Below are positions 34,158-42,300 of a stretch of DNA of 64,000 bases, one piece after another. Source of the stretch: an uncultured Eubacteriales bacterium (lineage in GTDB: Bacteria > Bacillota > Clostridia > Oscillospirales > Oscillospiraceae). Under the pieces are notes generated by a model. The model made no database searches and had not been told where the DNA came from. It worked only from the letters and a program-made list of their open reading frames with translations. Positions within the stretch are counted from its first letter, which is position 1, and each line of letters opens with the position of its first letter. The DNA lies in assembly GCA_900319695.1 (NCBI GenBank), contig ONPN01000010.1, positions 1-64,000 on the forward strand, in the 5' to 3' direction. The position numbers were made by a program, and so were the translations under genes.

Positions 34158-35128
34158 GACTGCCGTTTCTTTTGGAGCCTTCTGCCAAGGACTATCTCTG
34201 GGGCGGAACAAGGCTGAATGATGATTTTGGGAAGGGGATCGACCTCAACCCTCTTGCGGAGACATGGGAATGCAGCACCCATCCGGACGGGGAATCCCAT
34301 GTAGGCGGCGAGACGCTGAGCGAGGTTCTCACCCGTCACCCCGAGTGGCTGGGCACACATCCTCTCACCACAACGCATGGCAGGCCGAAGCTGCCCATCA
34401 TGATCAAGCTCATCGATGCGAAGACCGATCTCTCCGTGCAGGTGCATCCAGACGACGAATACGCGCTTAAACACGAAGGCTCGCTCGGTAAGACTGAGAT
34501 GTGGTATGTGCTTGAGGCGCGGTCTGGTGCGGAGCTTGTTTACGGCTTTAATCGCGACGTCACACCCGCGATCGTTCGTGAAGCGCTGGAGAGCCGCAGC
34601 ATCGAATCCCTGCTCAACCATGTTCCCGTGCATAAGGACGATATTTTTTATATTGAAGCAGGCACGGTACACGCCATCGGCGCCGGCTGTCTGGTTGCGG
34701 AGATCCAAGAAAGCTCCAACCTTACATACCGCCTGTATGATTACGATCGTATTGACGCCAATGGGCAGCCGCGGCCGCTCCATGTGGAAAAAGCGCTCGA
34801 GGCGGCCAATCTCCGCTCCTCCACGGTGCCTCGCCAGCCGATGCGCGTTTTCCGCTACCACCGGGGCCGCGCGTCCGAGCTGCTGACCCGCTGCAAATAT
34901 TTTCAGGTAGAACGCATGCTTCTGAACACGGAAATTCACCGCTCTCTTGTCCCCTATCAGACCGGCCCCAACTCCTTCCACGCGCTGCTGTGTCTCGACG
35001 GCTGCGGCAGCATCAGCGGCGAGGGCTTTTCGATGAATTTCTTCAAGGGCGACTGCTTCTTCGTCCCGGCGGAGAGCATTCCCATGAAGCTGCACGGCAA
35101 GGCCCAGTTTCTGGATATCAGTTGTTGA
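34154..35128 (+). CDS. manA: Mannose-6-phosphate isomerase, type I
   Basis: The 324-residue cupin enzyme has the metal-site motifs LSVQVHPDDEYA and KTEMWYVLEA. AGTVHAIGAG provides the further His. The N-terminal FLLEPSAKDYLWGG is typical of class I isomerases. It interconverts fructose-6-phosphate and mannose-6-phosphate and so feeds GDP-mannose synthesis. It overlaps manC by 4 bases and is followed 9 bases later by the mutase. Confidence 0.9.
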   Translation: MRLPFLLEPSAKDYLWGGTRLNDDFGKGIDLNPLAETWECSTHPDGESHVGGETLSEVLTRHPEWLGTHPLTTTHGRPKLPIMIKLIDAKTDLSVQVHPDDEYALKHEGSLGKTEMWYVLEARSGAELVYGFNRDVTPAIVREALESRSIESLLNHVPVHKDDIFYIEAGTVHAIGAGCLVAEIQESSNLTYRLYDYDRIDANGQPRPLHVEKALEAANLRSSTVPRQPMRVFRYHRGRASELLTRCKYFQVERMLLNTEIHRSLVPYQTGPNSFHALLCLDGCGSISGEGFSMNFFKGDCFFVPAESIPMKLHGKAQFLDISC

Positions 35129-35137
35129 GGATATAAT

Positions 35138-36793
35138 ATGGACTATCAGAAAGAATATCGGCGCTGGCTTGCGCACGTCACGGATCAGGAGCTGTTGAGC
35201 GAGCTGCGCTCCATGGACGCCGCCGCAATGGAGGACGCCTTCTACCGCGATCTTACCTTCGGCACGGGCGGCCTGCGCGGCACCATCGGCGCGGGCGCGA
35301 ACCGCATGAACATTTATGTGGTCGCACGGGCCAGTCAGGGACTTGCCAACTGGCTCGGCGAAGGGGCAAGCGTAGTCATCGGATACGACACCCGCATCAA
35401 GAGCGATCTTTTCGCCCGCACCGCTGCCGGCGTCTTTGCCGCAAACGGCATACTTGTCCGCCTCTGGCCCGAGCCTCTGCCGGTTCCCACGGTATCCTAT
35501 GCCGTCAGGACGCTGGACGCCTGCGCGGGCGTGATGATCACTGCCAGCCATAATCCCGCAAAATACAATGGTTACAAGGTCTACGGACCGGACGGTTGTC
35601 AGATTACCACCGAAGCTGCGGCAGAGATCCTCGCGGAGATCATGCGGGTCGACCTGTTCACCGACGTGAAAAGCATGGATTTTGACGCAGCGCTGGCAGA
35701 AGGCAGGATTCAGCAGATTGACGGCGGCGTGCTCACGGCGTTTCTGGAAGAGGTAAAGCGTCAGAGCGTGCTGTTCGGCGACGAGATCGACCGCGACGTC
35801 GCGATCGTCTATTCGCCTCTCAACGGGACAGGACTCAAGCCGGTGGCGCGCGCACTCTCGGAATCCGGCTTTACCAACATCACCGTCGTGGAAGAGCAGC
35901 GAGAGCCGGACGGCAATTTTCCGACCTGCCCATATCCGAATCCCGAAATCCGCGAGGCGATGGAGCTGGGGCTTCAATACTGCGAGAGAACCGGCGCCGA
36001 TCTCATGCTCGCCACCGACCCCGACTGCGACCGCTGCGGCATCGCAGTAAAGGCTCCGGACGGAAGCTATCGGCTTCTGAGCGGAAACGAGGTCGGGCTT
36101 CTCCTGCTGGATTATATCTGCTCCCAGCGTATCCGTCACAGCAGGATGCCTGCGCATCCCGTCTTCGTCAAGACGGTGGTCACCATGGATCTGGCGGAGA
36201 AAATTGCCGAAAGCTACGGTGTGGAGACGGTCAACGTCCTCACCGGCTTCAAATTCATCGGCGAGGTGATCGGTCGTCTGGAACAGGCCGGAAGAGTTTC
36301 CGATTACATCTGCGGCTTTGAGGAAAGCTACGGCTATCTGACCGGAAGCTACGTCCGTGATAAGGACGGCGTTAACGCCGCCTTCATGATCAGCGAGATG
36401 TTCGCGTTCTACAAAACCCGGGGCATCAGTCTTCTCAACAAGCTCCGTGAGCTGTACGCGAACTATGGCTACTGCATGAACACCCTGCATTCCTACGAGT
36501 TTCCGGGCAGCGCAGGCATGGAAAAGATGGGCGCCATCATGGCTGCTTTTCGCCGCGCCCCGGAGTACATCGGCGGGAAAAAGCTCCTTCGTATCGAGGA
36601 CTACGGTCTCGGTCTGAACGGCCTTCCGAAATCCGATGTGCTGAAATTCTATACCGACGACGCTTCCGTCGTGATCCGCCCTTCCGGGACGGAGCCCAAG
36701 CTCAAGACTTATATCAGCGTCACAGCGGAGAATGAGGAGTCCGCTCGGCGCATTGAGGAAAAGATCAGCGGCGAGCTGGAAAAGAGCTTCTGA
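35138..36793 (+). CDS. Phosphohexomutase (phosphoglucomutase/phosphomannomutase)
   Basis: All four mutase regions are present in 551 residues: active-site Ser in MITASHNPAKYNG, metal loop DPDCDRCG, sugar loop GFEESYGYL and phosphate loop RPSGTEPK. The N-terminal FGTGGLRG is typical of the longer Firmicutes PgcA-like group. In this operon, conversion of mannose-6-phosphate to mannose-1-phosphate is the missing step between manA and manC. A phosphoglucomutase role is also possible. Confidence 0.88.
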   Translation: MDYQKEYRRWLAHVTDQELLSELRSMDAAAMEDAFYRDLTFGTGGLRGTIGAGANRMNIYVVARASQGLANWLGEGASVVIGYDTRIKSDLFARTAAGVFAANGILVRLWPEPLPVPTVSYAVRTLDACAGVMITASHNPAKYNGYKVYGPDGCQITTEAAAEILAEIMRVDLFTDVKSMDFDAALAEGRIQQIDGGVLTAFLEEVKRQSVLFGDEIDRDVAIVYSPLNGTGLKPVARALSESGFTNITVVEEQREPDGNFPTCPYPNPEIREAMELGLQYCERTGADLMLATDPDCDRCGIAVKAPDGSYRLLSGNEVGLLLLDYICSQRIRHSRMPAHPVFVKTVVTMDLAEKIAESYGVETVNVLTGFKFIGEVIGRLEQAGRVSDYICGFEESYGYLTGSYVRDKDGVNAAFMISEMFAFYKTRGISLLNKLRELYANYGYCMNTLHSYEFPGSAGMEKMGAIMAAFRRAPEYIGGKKLLRIEDYGLGLNGLPKSDVLKFYTDDASVVIRPSGTEPKLKTYISVTAENEESARRIEEKISGELEKSF

Positions 36794-36878
36794 TACGGTA
36801 CACTGATGGATCAGTGAGACAGCACCGCAGAGAGCGGGCACAGTATGCCGTACCGCCTTATGTTTGTCATATGATTTG

Positions 36879-36965
36879 TTTAGGGCCGATGCCTTCATCT
36901 GCCCGCCTTTGACCCGCTGTATGCGGGTTGGCGGGTCGATCAAGGGATCGGCCCTAAACGCTTTT
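36879..36965. terminator. Large hairpin between convergent units
   Basis: The arms TTTAGGGCCGAT (36879-36890) and ATCGGCCCTAAA (36947-36958) are perfect complements. A smaller hairpin (ACCCGC/GCGGGT) lies inside. On the + strand a T run follows at 36962-36966, so it can end the manC-manA-mutase transcript. On the minus strand no T run is seen. Confidence 0.65.
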
Positions 36966-36977
36966 TGTATTTCTGTT

Positions 36978-38483
36978 TTATTTCACCACGGTTTTCTCCG
37001 TCTCGTCGCGCTGCTCGGGTGATTTTTTCTTCTTCCCAAAGATCAGTCCCCACAGGAACTGTCTCGCCGTCTCTATGACAATTCTGAGATCCAGCCCCAG
37101 ACCCCAGTTGGCGATGTATTCGGTGTCAAGCGCGACGATATCGTCAAAGCTCATCGTGTCCTTGTCTGGCCTGGTCTGCCACAAACCGGTCAGCCCTGGC
37201 TTGACGGACATGCGCGCCCTGTGGCGGTACTGGTACTTTTCCCATTCGTCTGGCGTCGGCGGGCGTGTACCGACGATGCTCATCTCTCCCTTGAGGACGT
37301 TGAAAAACTGGGGAAACTCATCCAGACTGGTATCCCGGATAAAGGCGCCGATCCCCTTTTTCTTCGTTCCGTCCGGAAGAATGCGGTTGCCGATCACGCG
37401 GGGGTCAAAATCCATTTTGAACATCATGCCGTCCGCGTGGGAGCTCTCCGCCATCAGCGCCGCTTTCCTCTCCTCCGCGTCCATATACATCGAACGGATT
37501 TTATACATCTTGAATTTGTGCCCGTTTTCGCCGATGCGTTTCTGACAGAAAATCAGCGGGCCGGGGGATGCGGCGTAGATGAAAGGACCGAGCACGATCA
37601 ACAGCAGAGCCGCGGCAATGCTGCCGAAAAAGCTGACCACGATGTCAAAGCTTCTCTTGATAAAGGCGTCCAGCGGCTTCATCAAGTTGGTATTCGCCGT
37701 CAGCACCTCATACCCGGCGATATATCCGATTGTCATTTTTCGCTCATCGATACCCTGCACCGCAACAGAGAGATGGATCGTCAATGCCATCTGACGGCAC
37801 TGCTCGATCAGCGTCTGCGTCTTATCGTCGAGAGAGCAGCGGAAGAAAAGGACCTCATCCACCCACTCCCGGCAGAGATAGTCTGCCGCGTTTCCCAGAT
37901 TTGCGACTACCGGCACATCCTCAAATATCTCTCCCTCCGCGTCCCGATCCGTAAAGACAACGCCGATGACCTTATAGCGGATAAAGGAATGGGTTCTCAT
38001 CCGATCCAGGATCTCCTTGGCATACAGACTGTTTGTTACGATCAGGATCGGGTTCTTCGTCTCTTCGGGAATCGGATGGCTGCGAAGAACCCTTTTCCAG
38101 AAAATGCGCGTCCCGTAAGAATAAAGAAAATAGAGGATCAGAACCAGGAAAAAAAAGCCATCCGGATAAGTCATTTTCTCCGAGCGAAGCATGACCGCCA
38201 CCGAAATCAGCCCGATCACCAGAAGCACATGCCGCAGCGTCATGCCGAGCTCCACGAGGTATCCGCGCGTCACCACACAATTGAGCCCGTCAAAAGCGAT
38301 CAGGACGCCGAGATTTATCATGAGTATCAGGACAACAAAGCCGGGAATATTGGGATCTGAAAAAGTCTGTCCGTTTTGCCTGATGACCCAGATTCCCGTC
38401 AGCAAAGAAAGAAGAAGGGAGAAAAGATCAAGCAGGATAAAATCAAAGTGCTTGAGCCAGCCCTTAACGGTCATCTTATACAT
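36978..38483 (-). CDS. Priming undecaprenyl-phosphate sugar-1-phosphate transferase (WcaJ/CpsE-like)
   Basis: The 501-residue protein has GAGAAGG 8 bases before its ATG. It has about four N-terminal membrane helices, a CoA-binding-like central region (about 140-250) and a C-terminal bacterial sugar transferase domain (about 270-480). That domain shows FCQKRIGENGHKFKMYKIRSM, DEFPQFFNVLKGEMSIVG, TRPPTPDEW and KPGLTGLWQ. It starts repeat-unit synthesis by moving a hexose-phosphate to the lipid carrier at the inner membrane face. This is the only priming enzyme in the locus. Its donor sugar is not known. Confidence 0.9.
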   Translation of the reverse strand: MYKMTVKGWLKHFDFILLDLFSLLLSLLTGIWVIRQNGQTFSDPNIPGFVVLILMINLGVLIAFDGLNCVVTRGYLVELGMTLRHVLLVIGLISVAVMLRSEKMTYPDGFFFLVLILYFLYSYGTRIFWKRVLRSHPIPEETKNPILIVTNSLYAKEILDRMRTHSFIRYKVIGVVFTDRDAEGEIFEDVPVVANLGNAADYLCREWVDEVLFFRCSLDDKTQTLIEQCRQMALTIHLSVAVQGIDERKMTIGYIAGYEVLTANTNLMKPLDAFIKRSFDIVVSFFGSIAAALLLIVLGPFIYAASPGPLIFCQKRIGENGHKFKMYKIRSMYMDAEERKAALMAESSHADGMMFKMDFDPRVIGNRILPDGTKKKGIGAFIRDTSLDEFPQFFNVLKGEMSIVGTRPPTPDEWEKYQYRHRARMSVKPGLTGLWQTRPDKDTMSFDDIVALDTEYIANWGLGLDLRIVIETARQFLWGLIFGKKKKSPEQRDETEKTVVK

Positions 38484-38552
38484 GGTCGATACCTTCTCTG
38501 TCTATGGTATAAACGCCGAGTCTTTGTAAACATGCGGCGGTCTATTTGGAAT

Positions 38553-38582
38553 ATTATACGGACTGTTTCCCCGCCGCGTCAA
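38553..38582 (-). promoter_or_regulatory. Promoter of the priming transferase gene
   Basis: On the minus strand TTGACG (38577-38582) and TATAAT (38553-38558) are separated by 18 bases, about 70 bases upstream of the start. In the rest of the gap (38583-38747) I see nothing else recognisable. Confidence 0.7.
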
Positions 38583-38747
38583 GTTCTTTCGCCGCCTTTT
38601 ACGAATTTCATGACGCTTCCGGCAGAAAAGGCTATAGCAGAAACGATATAAATGATACGCATTGGTCATGAAGGTCCTCCGCTCCGTTCATCCTGTTCCG
38701 ACGCGGATTGTCCGCACTCCCCTTTTCTCCCGGATAAAGAATCGGGA

Positions 38748-38775
38748 TTGACAAGCCGCCGCGCAGTCATATAAT
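38748..38775 (+). promoter_or_regulatory. Consensus sigma-A promoter of the MATE-HATPase gene
   Basis: TTGACA (38748-38753) and TATAAT (38770-38775) with a 16-base spacer match the consensus fully. This predicts a leader of about 50 bases. Confidence 0.8.
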
Positions 38776-38834
38776 GGAAGCAAAAAGCGCCGTCCCGCGT
38801 GATCCCCCGCCGGACGCATTGTCAGGAGGCTGAA

Positions 38835-40607
38835 ATGAAAAGAAAAACTTCCTCGGAGTACCGGCTGCTTACCGGGCTGTTTTTCAAGCTGCTGCCCTAC
38901 CAGGTGCTCCTTCTGATCATCACGGCAGTCAACGGTATAGTCAACAGCCTGTACGCGAGCAATCTCATCGGGCAGGCCGCCATGACCGCCATCGGCCTGT
39001 TTGGGCCGTTCAATCACTTTCTTTTTGCGGCCGCCATCATTTTTGTCAGCGGCTCGCAGGTGCTCTACGGGCGCTACCTTGCGCGGGACCGGGGCCGCAT
39101 CAACCATCTGTTTACGGTGACGCTGGTGATCTCGGGCGCGGTGGGCCTGCTGACAAGTCTTCTGCTGACGCTCTCGGTCTTTACCGGTCTCAGCGGCATT
39201 TTCGTCAGCGCCCCGGAGGAGCAGATAGTCTTCGACAAATACATTCTCGGCCAGGTCATCGGCATTCCGGCGCTCATCCTGGGTCAGCAGCTCTTCTCCT
39301 TCATGTCTTTGGAAAACCGACGCCGCTGGACCATGGCGGCCAGCATCCTCTGCTTTGTGGTGAACATCGTGTGCGATCAGCTCTTCGTGGCGCTCTTCTC
39401 CTGGGGCACCTTCGGCCTGGGGCTTGCGACCTCCGTGTCGGAGTGGGCCTTCTTCGCGGCGCTGGCGGTGTATTATCTGGCGGGCAAAAGCGAGTGGCAC
39501 TTTCGCCTGCGCGGCTGCGACTGGCATGACGCGCCGCAGGTGGTCAAGCTCGGCTACGGCGGAGCCCTGAACCGCTTTATGGAGATGTTCCGCTGCCTGA
39601 TCGTGAACTTTCTGATCCTGAAATACGTGGGCAGCGTGGGTCTGTGCTCGTTTGCCGCGTCCAATTCGGCATTTGCGCTGTGCTGGCCGGTCGTGTACGG
39701 CATGGCGGCCGTGGCGCGCATGCTCTTCTCGATCAGCGTGGGCGAGGAGGACCGCCGCTCCCTTGTGGACGAGATGAAGATCGTGATGAGCAAGGGCGTG
39801 CTGGTGGTGCTGGTGATGGTCGCAGGCCTGATCCTGCTGGCAGAGCCGCTCACCCGCCTGTTCTTCCGCGACGTGTCCGACCCCGTCTACCACTACACGG
39901 TGATGGCCTTTCGTCTGTTGCCCCTGTGCATGCCCTGGTCGCTGTGGAGTCTGGCCTATGTCGCGTACTCTCAGGCGGTGGAGAAGCACTCCATGGCGGT
40001 GCTGCTGCCCGTGGTGGACGGTCTGGTCGGCGTGGCGGGGTGCAGCCTGTTTATGATCCCCCTGTTTCAGATGAACGGCCTGTATCTCTCGAGCCTCTTC
40101 AACGGCCTCATCTGCGCGCTCATCGTCTTCATCGGCGCGTGGCGGTCGCTGCGGCGTGTCCCGCGCGGCATCGAGGATCAGATGGCGATTCCGGACAGTC
40201 TCGGCGTCGGGCCGGAGGACCGCATCGACATCAGTGTCACGAGCAGGGATGAGGTGGTCGAGGTCTCCCGCCGCGTCGATGAGTTCTGCCGCGGACGCGG
40301 CCTTGACGCGCGCCGCGCCTGTTTTGCCTCCCTGTGCATGGAGGAGATGGCCGGGAACATCGTGGAGCACGGCTTCTCCATGGACCGGAAGGCCAACAGC
40401 GTGGATATCCGCGTGGTCTGCAAGGGGGACGAGCTGATCCTGCGCATCCGCGACAACTGCGCGGCCTTTGATCCCTCGGCCTATCACCGGACGATGGCTC
40501 CCGACGAGCAGGGCAGGAACATCGGCATCCGCCTCGTGTACGCCCTTGCAAAGCAGGTCGATTACCAAAACCTGCTGGGCATGAACGTGCTGACCATACG
40601 ACTGTAA
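38835..40607 (+). CDS. MATE-like transporter fused to an anti-sigma-type HATPase domain
   Basis: ATG 38835 follows AGGAGG (38824-38829). The 590-residue protein has about 12 hydrophobic helices over residues 1-440, in the MATE/MOP pattern (for example YASNLIGQAAMTAIGLFGP). The C-terminal 130 residues form an RsbW/HATPase_c_2-like domain: CMEEMAGNIVEHGFS (N box), LRIRDNCAAFDP (G1-type box) and GRNIGIRLVYALAKQVDY. So a transport-like membrane part carries a cytosolic GHKL ATP-binding domain. It may bind a sigma factor or an anti-anti-sigma protein, but no STAS gene is visible here. It stands alone, with its own promoter. Confidence 0.75.
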   Translation: MKRKTSSEYRLLTGLFFKLLPYQVLLLIITAVNGIVNSLYASNLIGQAAMTAIGLFGPFNHFLFAAAIIFVSGSQVLYGRYLARDRGRINHLFTVTLVISGAVGLLTSLLLTLSVFTGLSGIFVSAPEEQIVFDKYILGQVIGIPALILGQQLFSFMSLENRRRWTMAASILCFVVNIVCDQLFVALFSWGTFGLGLATSVSEWAFFAALAVYYLAGKSEWHFRLRGCDWHDAPQVVKLGYGGALNRFMEMFRCLIVNFLILKYVGSVGLCSFAASNSAFALCWPVVYGMAAVARMLFSISVGEEDRRSLVDEMKIVMSKGVLVVLVMVAGLILLAEPLTRLFFRDVSDPVYHYTVMAFRLLPLCMPWSLWSLAYVAYSQAVEKHSMAVLLPVVDGLVGVAGCSLFMIPLFQMNGLYLSSLFNGLICALIVFIGAWRSLRRVPRGIEDQMAIPDSLGVGPEDRIDISVTSRDEVVEVSRRVDEFCRGRGLDARRACFASLCMEEMAGNIVEHGFSMDRKANSVDIRVVCKGDELILRIRDNCAAFDPSAYHRTMAPDEQGRNIGIRLVYALAKQVDYQNLLGMNVLTIRL

Positions 40608-40623
40608 TATAGATACCAAAACC

Positions 40624-40655
40624 GCGGCGGGTCGACCTTCGGATCGACCCGCCGC
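40624..40655 (+). terminator. Strong hairpin after the MATE-HATPase gene
   Basis: GCGGCGGGTCGA (40624-40635) pairs perfectly with TCGACCCGCCGC (40644-40655) around an 8-base loop, 17 bases after the stop. No proper T run follows, so it may be a transcript-stabilising hairpin rather than a classical terminator. Confidence 0.5.
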
Positions 40656-40720
40656 ATGGTTTATGCTGACGCTTTGCAAAGTGCCGCTGATACTCTTCTC
40701 CAATAGACCGCTATGAATCT

Positions 40721-40818
40721 TTCCGGCCGGATTTGTGCCATGCTTCGTTATCGCCCTTGGCAATACACAAAGTATTCCCTGCGGGCGCTGCCTTGCCTGA
40801 CACAAATCCGCCTCGGAA
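40721..40818. repeat. Inverted-repeat intergenic element
   Basis: The ends at 40721-40737 (TTCCGGCCGGATTTGTG) and 40801-40818 (complement of TTCCGAGGCGGATTTGTG) are near-perfect inverted repeats. The 60 bases between hold no credible gene. It looks like one of the palindromic elements of gut Clostridia. No second copy lies in the window. Confidence 0.55.
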
Positions 40819-40868
40819 ATCTTTCACAGCGCCTTCAGTTTTTGCAATCCTTAGCGCATTTCTTGCCA

Positions 40869-40897
40869 TTGTAATTGCAAATCGTGTATGGTAAGAT
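40869..40897 (+). promoter_or_regulatory. Putative promoter of the D-aminoacylase/Dpp operon
   Basis: TTGTAA (40869-40874) and TAAGAT (40892-40897) are 17 bases apart, 33 bases before the start codon at 40931. Confidence 0.45.
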
Positions 40898-40930
40898 AAA
40901 CACAACTTTTTTGGTGAGGCAGATGCTTTT

Positions 40931-42283
40931 ATGAAAGTCCTGATTCAAAACGGCACTGTCGTTGATCCCGCCTCCGGTGTCCACGAAAAGCGGGATATCT
41001 GGATTGACGGAAGCCGTATCTCTCCCCCGGCGGCGCATGCCGATACGGTGATCGACGCCTCCGGCAAGATCGTCTGCCCGGGCCTCATCGACATCCACAT
41101 GCACGAGGACCCGGTCGACAGCGAGGGCAGGCTGGAAGCCTACGACGACAAGTCCGTTTTCGCCTGCATGCTGCGCATGGGCGTCACCACCGCGGTGGCC
41201 GGCAACTGCGGCGAAAACAAATACCACCCCGCCGACTACCTCGATCTGGTGGACCGCGACGGCGCGCCGGTGAATGTGGCGATGCTCGCGGGACACGGCT
41301 TCTTCCGGCACCTGGCGGGCTGCCACGACCGATACGCCCCCGCCTCCTCCGCCCAGCGCGCGCAGATGGCGCGGGAGCTGGAGGCCGCGCTGGACCGGGG
41401 CTGCCTCGGGATCTCCTACGGTATCCGCTACGAGCCAGGCATGGACGCCGAAGAGCTCATCGAGACCGCCGCGGGCTGCCGAAAGCAGGGCAAGCTCATC
41501 GCCGCCCACATCCGGGACGACGCAAAGCAGGTCTTCGGCGCGGCGCGGGAATTTCTCGACGCAGGGCTTACGCTCGGCGTTCCGATGCAGGTCTCGCACA
41601 TCGGCAGCATGGCGGGCTTCGGACAGATGGCGGCCTTTCTCGAGCTCATCGACGAGTACCGGCGAAAACGTCCGGACATCTGTTGCGACTGCTACCCCTA
41701 CGACGCCTTCTCCACGGACCTCGGCTCGGCCACCTATGACGAGGGCTGGCTGGACCGCTACGGCTGCGGCTACGATGTGCTGGAGCTGTGCCTGCCGGAA
41801 TACCGGGGGCAGCGCTGCACGGAGGAGATCTTCCGAAAGGTGCGCGCCGAAAAGCCCGACTGCAAGACGATCTGCTACGTCATGCGCCAGGCGGACGTCG
41901 ATCTGGCCTATCGCCATGAGGCCGTCATGGTCGCGAGCGACGCGACCCTCGACCGGGGCATGGGTCACCCCCGGGCCGCCGGGACCTTCCCGCGCGTGCT
42001 CGGACAGTATGTAAGAAACGGCGTGCTCACGTTGGACGACGCGATCCGCCGTATGACGGTTCTCCCGGCCCGTCAGCTGGGGCTTTCCGCAAAGGGTCAT
42101 CTCTCCGCGGGGGCCGACGCCGACGTGCTGATCTTTGATCCGGAGACCGTAAACGACCGCGCCACCTTTGCCGAACCCCTCACCCCGCCCGCGGGGATCG
42201 CGTGGGTTCTGCTCGGTGGGAAGCCCGTCCTGCGGGACGGTTTGATACTGGACCGACGCGCCGGTAGATCGGTGCGCGGGTAA
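40931..42283 (+). CDS. N-acyl-D-amino-acid deacylase (D-aminoacylase)
   Basis: The 450-residue amidohydrolase has the N-terminal metal motif GLIDIHMHEDP (His56, His58) and GNCGEN with Cys93. It also has AAHIRDD (His193), VSHIGS (His223) and VASDATLDRGMGHPRAAG (Asp337). The Cys ligand and the late GHPRAxGTFPR block are specific signs of the D-aminoacylase group among amidohydrolases. It would release D-amino acids from N-acyl forms in the cytosol. The complete peptide-type ABC transporter that starts 17 bases downstream suggests import and breakdown of D-amino-acid peptides or N-acyl amino acids. Confidence 0.85.
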   Translation: MKVLIQNGTVVDPASGVHEKRDIWIDGSRISPPAAHADTVIDASGKIVCPGLIDIHMHEDPVDSEGRLEAYDDKSVFACMLRMGVTTAVAGNCGENKYHPADYLDLVDRDGAPVNVAMLAGHGFFRHLAGCHDRYAPASSAQRAQMARELEAALDRGCLGISYGIRYEPGMDAEELIETAAGCRKQGKLIAAHIRDDAKQVFGAAREFLDAGLTLGVPMQVSHIGSMAGFGQMAAFLELIDEYRRKRPDICCDCYPYDAFSTDLGSATYDEGWLDRYGCGYDVLELCLPEYRGQRCTEEIFRKVRAEKPDCKTICYVMRQADVDLAYRHEAVMVASDATLDRGMGHPRAAGTFPRVLGQYVRNGVLTLDDAIRRMTVLPARQLGLSAKGHLSAGADADVLIFDPETVNDRATFAEPLTPPAGIAWVLLGGKPVLRDGLILDRRAGRSVRG

Positions 42284-42300
42284 TGAAGGAGGAACCCTGA

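Noticed and set aside
34106-36943. A 945-codon open frame on the minus strand opposite manA and the phosphohexomutase
   Set aside because: It lies wholly opposite well-supported genes, has no recognisable domain and no ribosome-binding site. High GC and codon bias make such antisense frames.
38688-40805. A 705-codon open frame opposite the MATE-HATPase gene
   Set aside because: Same reason: no domain, composition typical of an antisense frame, and the + strand gene is well supported.
40711-40905. 64-codon minus-strand frame before the D-aminoacylase
   Set aside because: It lies across an inverted-repeat element and has no family match or site.
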